Made by a program: the position numbers and the translations under genes. A stretch of 21,133 nucleotides of DNA from Paramacrobiotus richtersi. Its lineage: Eukaryota; Tardigrada; Eutardigrada; Parachela; Macrobiotidae. The notes beneath the pieces are model-generated. The model had not been told where the DNA came from. It did not search any database and saw only the letters and a list, made by a program, of their open reading frames with translations. Shown in pieces: positions 19,501 through 21,133 of this stretch (position 1 is the first letter of the stretch; every line of letters starts with the position of its first letter). The stretch is from positions 1 through 21,133 of the forward strand of contig JAQGAU010001149.1 of assembly GCA_034698045.1 (NCBI GenBank), read 5' to 3'.

Positions 19501-19518
19501 CTACACAAGAATCACTAC

Positions 19519-19573
19519 GCAAAGTAGTTAATAACTACTTTGCACCGTACACTTTGCACCGAGCACCGTACAC
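19519..19573. repeat. Perfect 11-bp hairpin followed by a short direct repeat
   Basis: Arms GCAAAGTAGTT (19519-19529) and AACTACTTTGC (19533-19543) are perfectly complementary around AAT. GCACCGTACAC then occurs at 19542-19552 and again at 19563-19573. GCACCG-type words recur in the palindromic element 200 bases on. Confidence 0.7.
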
Positions 19574-19739
19574 ACTCGATGCGGCCTGTTGCAGTCTTTT
19601 GCAAACCGCGTGTAGGAGACAGCCACAACATGGTTTCCTTCTGACCGTTAAAATCAGCTAAGGTCCGCTTGTCGAACTAGTAAATCGCATACGATCCGCT
19701 GGAAAATGCAATTTGTGCTATAGCACACACAATATGGGA

Positions 19740-19920
19740 GTACCGAGGCGGTCGCGATAAACCGACTGAACCGACGGTACACCGCGGTTTATACGGTTCG
19801 GTGCACTCTGGGAACCGGTGCGGTGCATTATTTCAAACCATTACCACACCGCACCGAACCGAACCGCACCTGCTAAACCGCGGTGCACCGTCGGCGCGGT
19901 GCGACTTTGCCATCTCTACC
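19740..19920. mobile_element. GC-rich palindromic element (MITE-like, possibly hAT-related)
   Basis: Bases 19772-19791 and 19874-19893 are inverted repeats matching at 19 of 20 positions (CGACGGTACACCGCGGTTTA on the left). Inside them CCGGTGCGGTG faces CACACCGCACC, so most of the segment can fold into one long hairpin. The right end, read on the minus strand, is AGAGATGGCAAAGTCG, similar to ends I associate with non-autonomous hAT elements, but the left end does not match it. Sequence matching unit 1 starts right after it, at about 19925, consistent with insertion at that edge. No coding capacity. Confidence 0.6.
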
Positions 19921-19924
19921 TACA

Positions 19925-20785
19925 GTAGAGATTCGCTCTGTGACCTACAGCATGACAGTTGTTTCCGTAAGGTTTATCCGCGGTAGAACATGCCAGTGGC
20001 TTACCAAAACTGCTGATCATCATCAACCGGCTTAGTATCTGACGGCAACACTGGAGTGAAGGCGGGCCTCAAAGTTGCCGAGACGTACAGGAAGTATCGC
20101 TACGATTACTAGTCAAACCATAATCACACTAAAGGCAAATTATTGCAGTATAAGTAAGTATATTCAACGACTGCAGTCGGTCTAAAGACCGGAACAGATG
20201 GAAAATAAGTATTGCCAGGGGCAATATGAACCTGTGATATGTCTGGTACTTCTATGCTGTATCAAAGTCAGCAGACTTTAGTTTTGTTTTGCCGTGCGTC
20301 GCATGTGCCACGTCAGATGCATGAATGTTGAGCTCTTGAATACTGTTCATTCGTGGTTGAAATACTCGTCTGAAGCTGCGTTTTTATGATGTGAGTCGAC
20401 AGAAAATTTTTGTGGCAAGCCTGGGGATTGCAGGATCAGATGATATTTCATCCCGTCTGTACCAGACGAAAAAGTAAATCTGAATCACCGAATGATTTTG
20501 TCGGTACTAATCCTGTTGGCGCTGACTGGTTATTGCCGTTGTATAAGCTGAACGGAGTTCAATAAGTGGGACACTATTCAAGTAGTACTGATGGAATTTC
20601 CGGAATCCATTGCACACGCACTTGTGCAGTATTACAAGTGCAAGTGCGTCTGCAATGCTATCCGAAGTTTCAGAGTCACGGACTGTCACCAAGCTTATTG
20701 ACTTTTGGGTGCATCCGGCAGCCAGTAAGCCCTGGCAAGGGAATGCTTAGGCGCAAGATGCAGTCAGCAACTGTGCACAAACCAT
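19925..20785. repeat. Duplicated block, copy 2 (partner 9105-9990)
   Basis: Same ordered landmarks as the partner block. In the best-matching stretch (about 20490-20740) the copies differ by a 6-base and a 2-base length change close together, so the matching open stretches are not kept in frame. This is the only piece of a possible third unit seen in the window. Confidence 0.75.
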
Positions 20786-21133
20786 AAGATACGGGTAAAT
20801 AAATTAGAATAAGTTTATTCCCGCCTGTACTTAAAACTGTTAAAGTGCTAGGCCCTTCATGCTGCAGACAAGCTCTCTTTGGTTAAGGGGACTGGTGAAC
20901 GGCAGCGTACAGGTTTTCAAGCGTGAATTGCACTTCTTGTGTGCTTCTGTTTTACAAACATCTGCTTACAAAGTTATAACCCGTAAACCAAGCTCTCTAA
21001 TGCACTGCCGCCACAGGCGCTACGCTGAGCAGTCGGCTTAAAAAACAACTGGGACAGCATAAACTTTGAAACGCATCTTGTTCACAACCGTTGCAGGTCT
21101 CCAGATGAACATAACTTCAGAAAATAGAGGATT
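20786..21133. other. Right edge, no gene supported
   Basis: The first 50 bases match the right flank of the candidate insertion in unit 1 (TTTATTCCCGCCTG against TTTATTCTCGCCTG). After that similarity to unit 1 is too weak to follow by eye. No open frame of interest. Confidence 0.4.

Noticed and set aside
1-21133. CRISPR array, operon or bacterial features
   Set aside because: Introns, class A receptors and a Gag element show a eukaryotic genome; the regular repeats seen are microsatellites or tandem duplicates.

Overview
The window comes from a eukaryote, most likely an invertebrate animal. It holds two multi-exon class A (rhodopsin-like) receptor genes with GT-AG introns, large non-coding stretches, decayed transposon pieces and a retroelement. 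The receptor family resembles lineage-expanded orphan receptors known from tardigrades, but that taxonomic hint is a weak inference.

Bases 1 to about 6290 are part of a Gag-bearing, LTR-type (Ty3/Gypsy-like) element on the minus strand that runs off the left edge. In its own reading order it holds a coiled-coil protein, a Gag with a capsid region and a CCHC zinc knuckle, a 600-base spacer rich in repeats and hairpins, and two further proteins carrying winged-helix domains that resemble the linker-histone H15 fold. No polymerase and no LTR pair is visible here. The whole block is dense in the tetranucleotide TTTA (TAAA on the coding strand), and this stops sharply near 6290.

Bases 6291 to 21133 form a tandem array of diverged duplication units built around a receptor gene. 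Unit 1 (about 7775-13985) carries a receptor copy at 12090-13484 with one in-frame stop and a weakened splice acceptor. Unit 2 (about 14980-18405) carries an intact-looking 372-residue receptor at 16518-17907 with three exons. A block of about 0.9 kb from unit 1 (9105-9990) recurs at 19925-20785, so a third unit, and perhaps a third receptor, may continue to the right of the window.

The array is broken up by small elements: a roughly 1-kb insertion with inverted-repeat-like ends (about 9995-10985), the decayed end of a LINE reverse transcriptase (14276-14640), and a GC-rich palindromic element (19740-19920). The remaining intergenic sequence shows no gene that I can support. Nothing links the retroelement functionally to the receptor cluster beyond adjacency.
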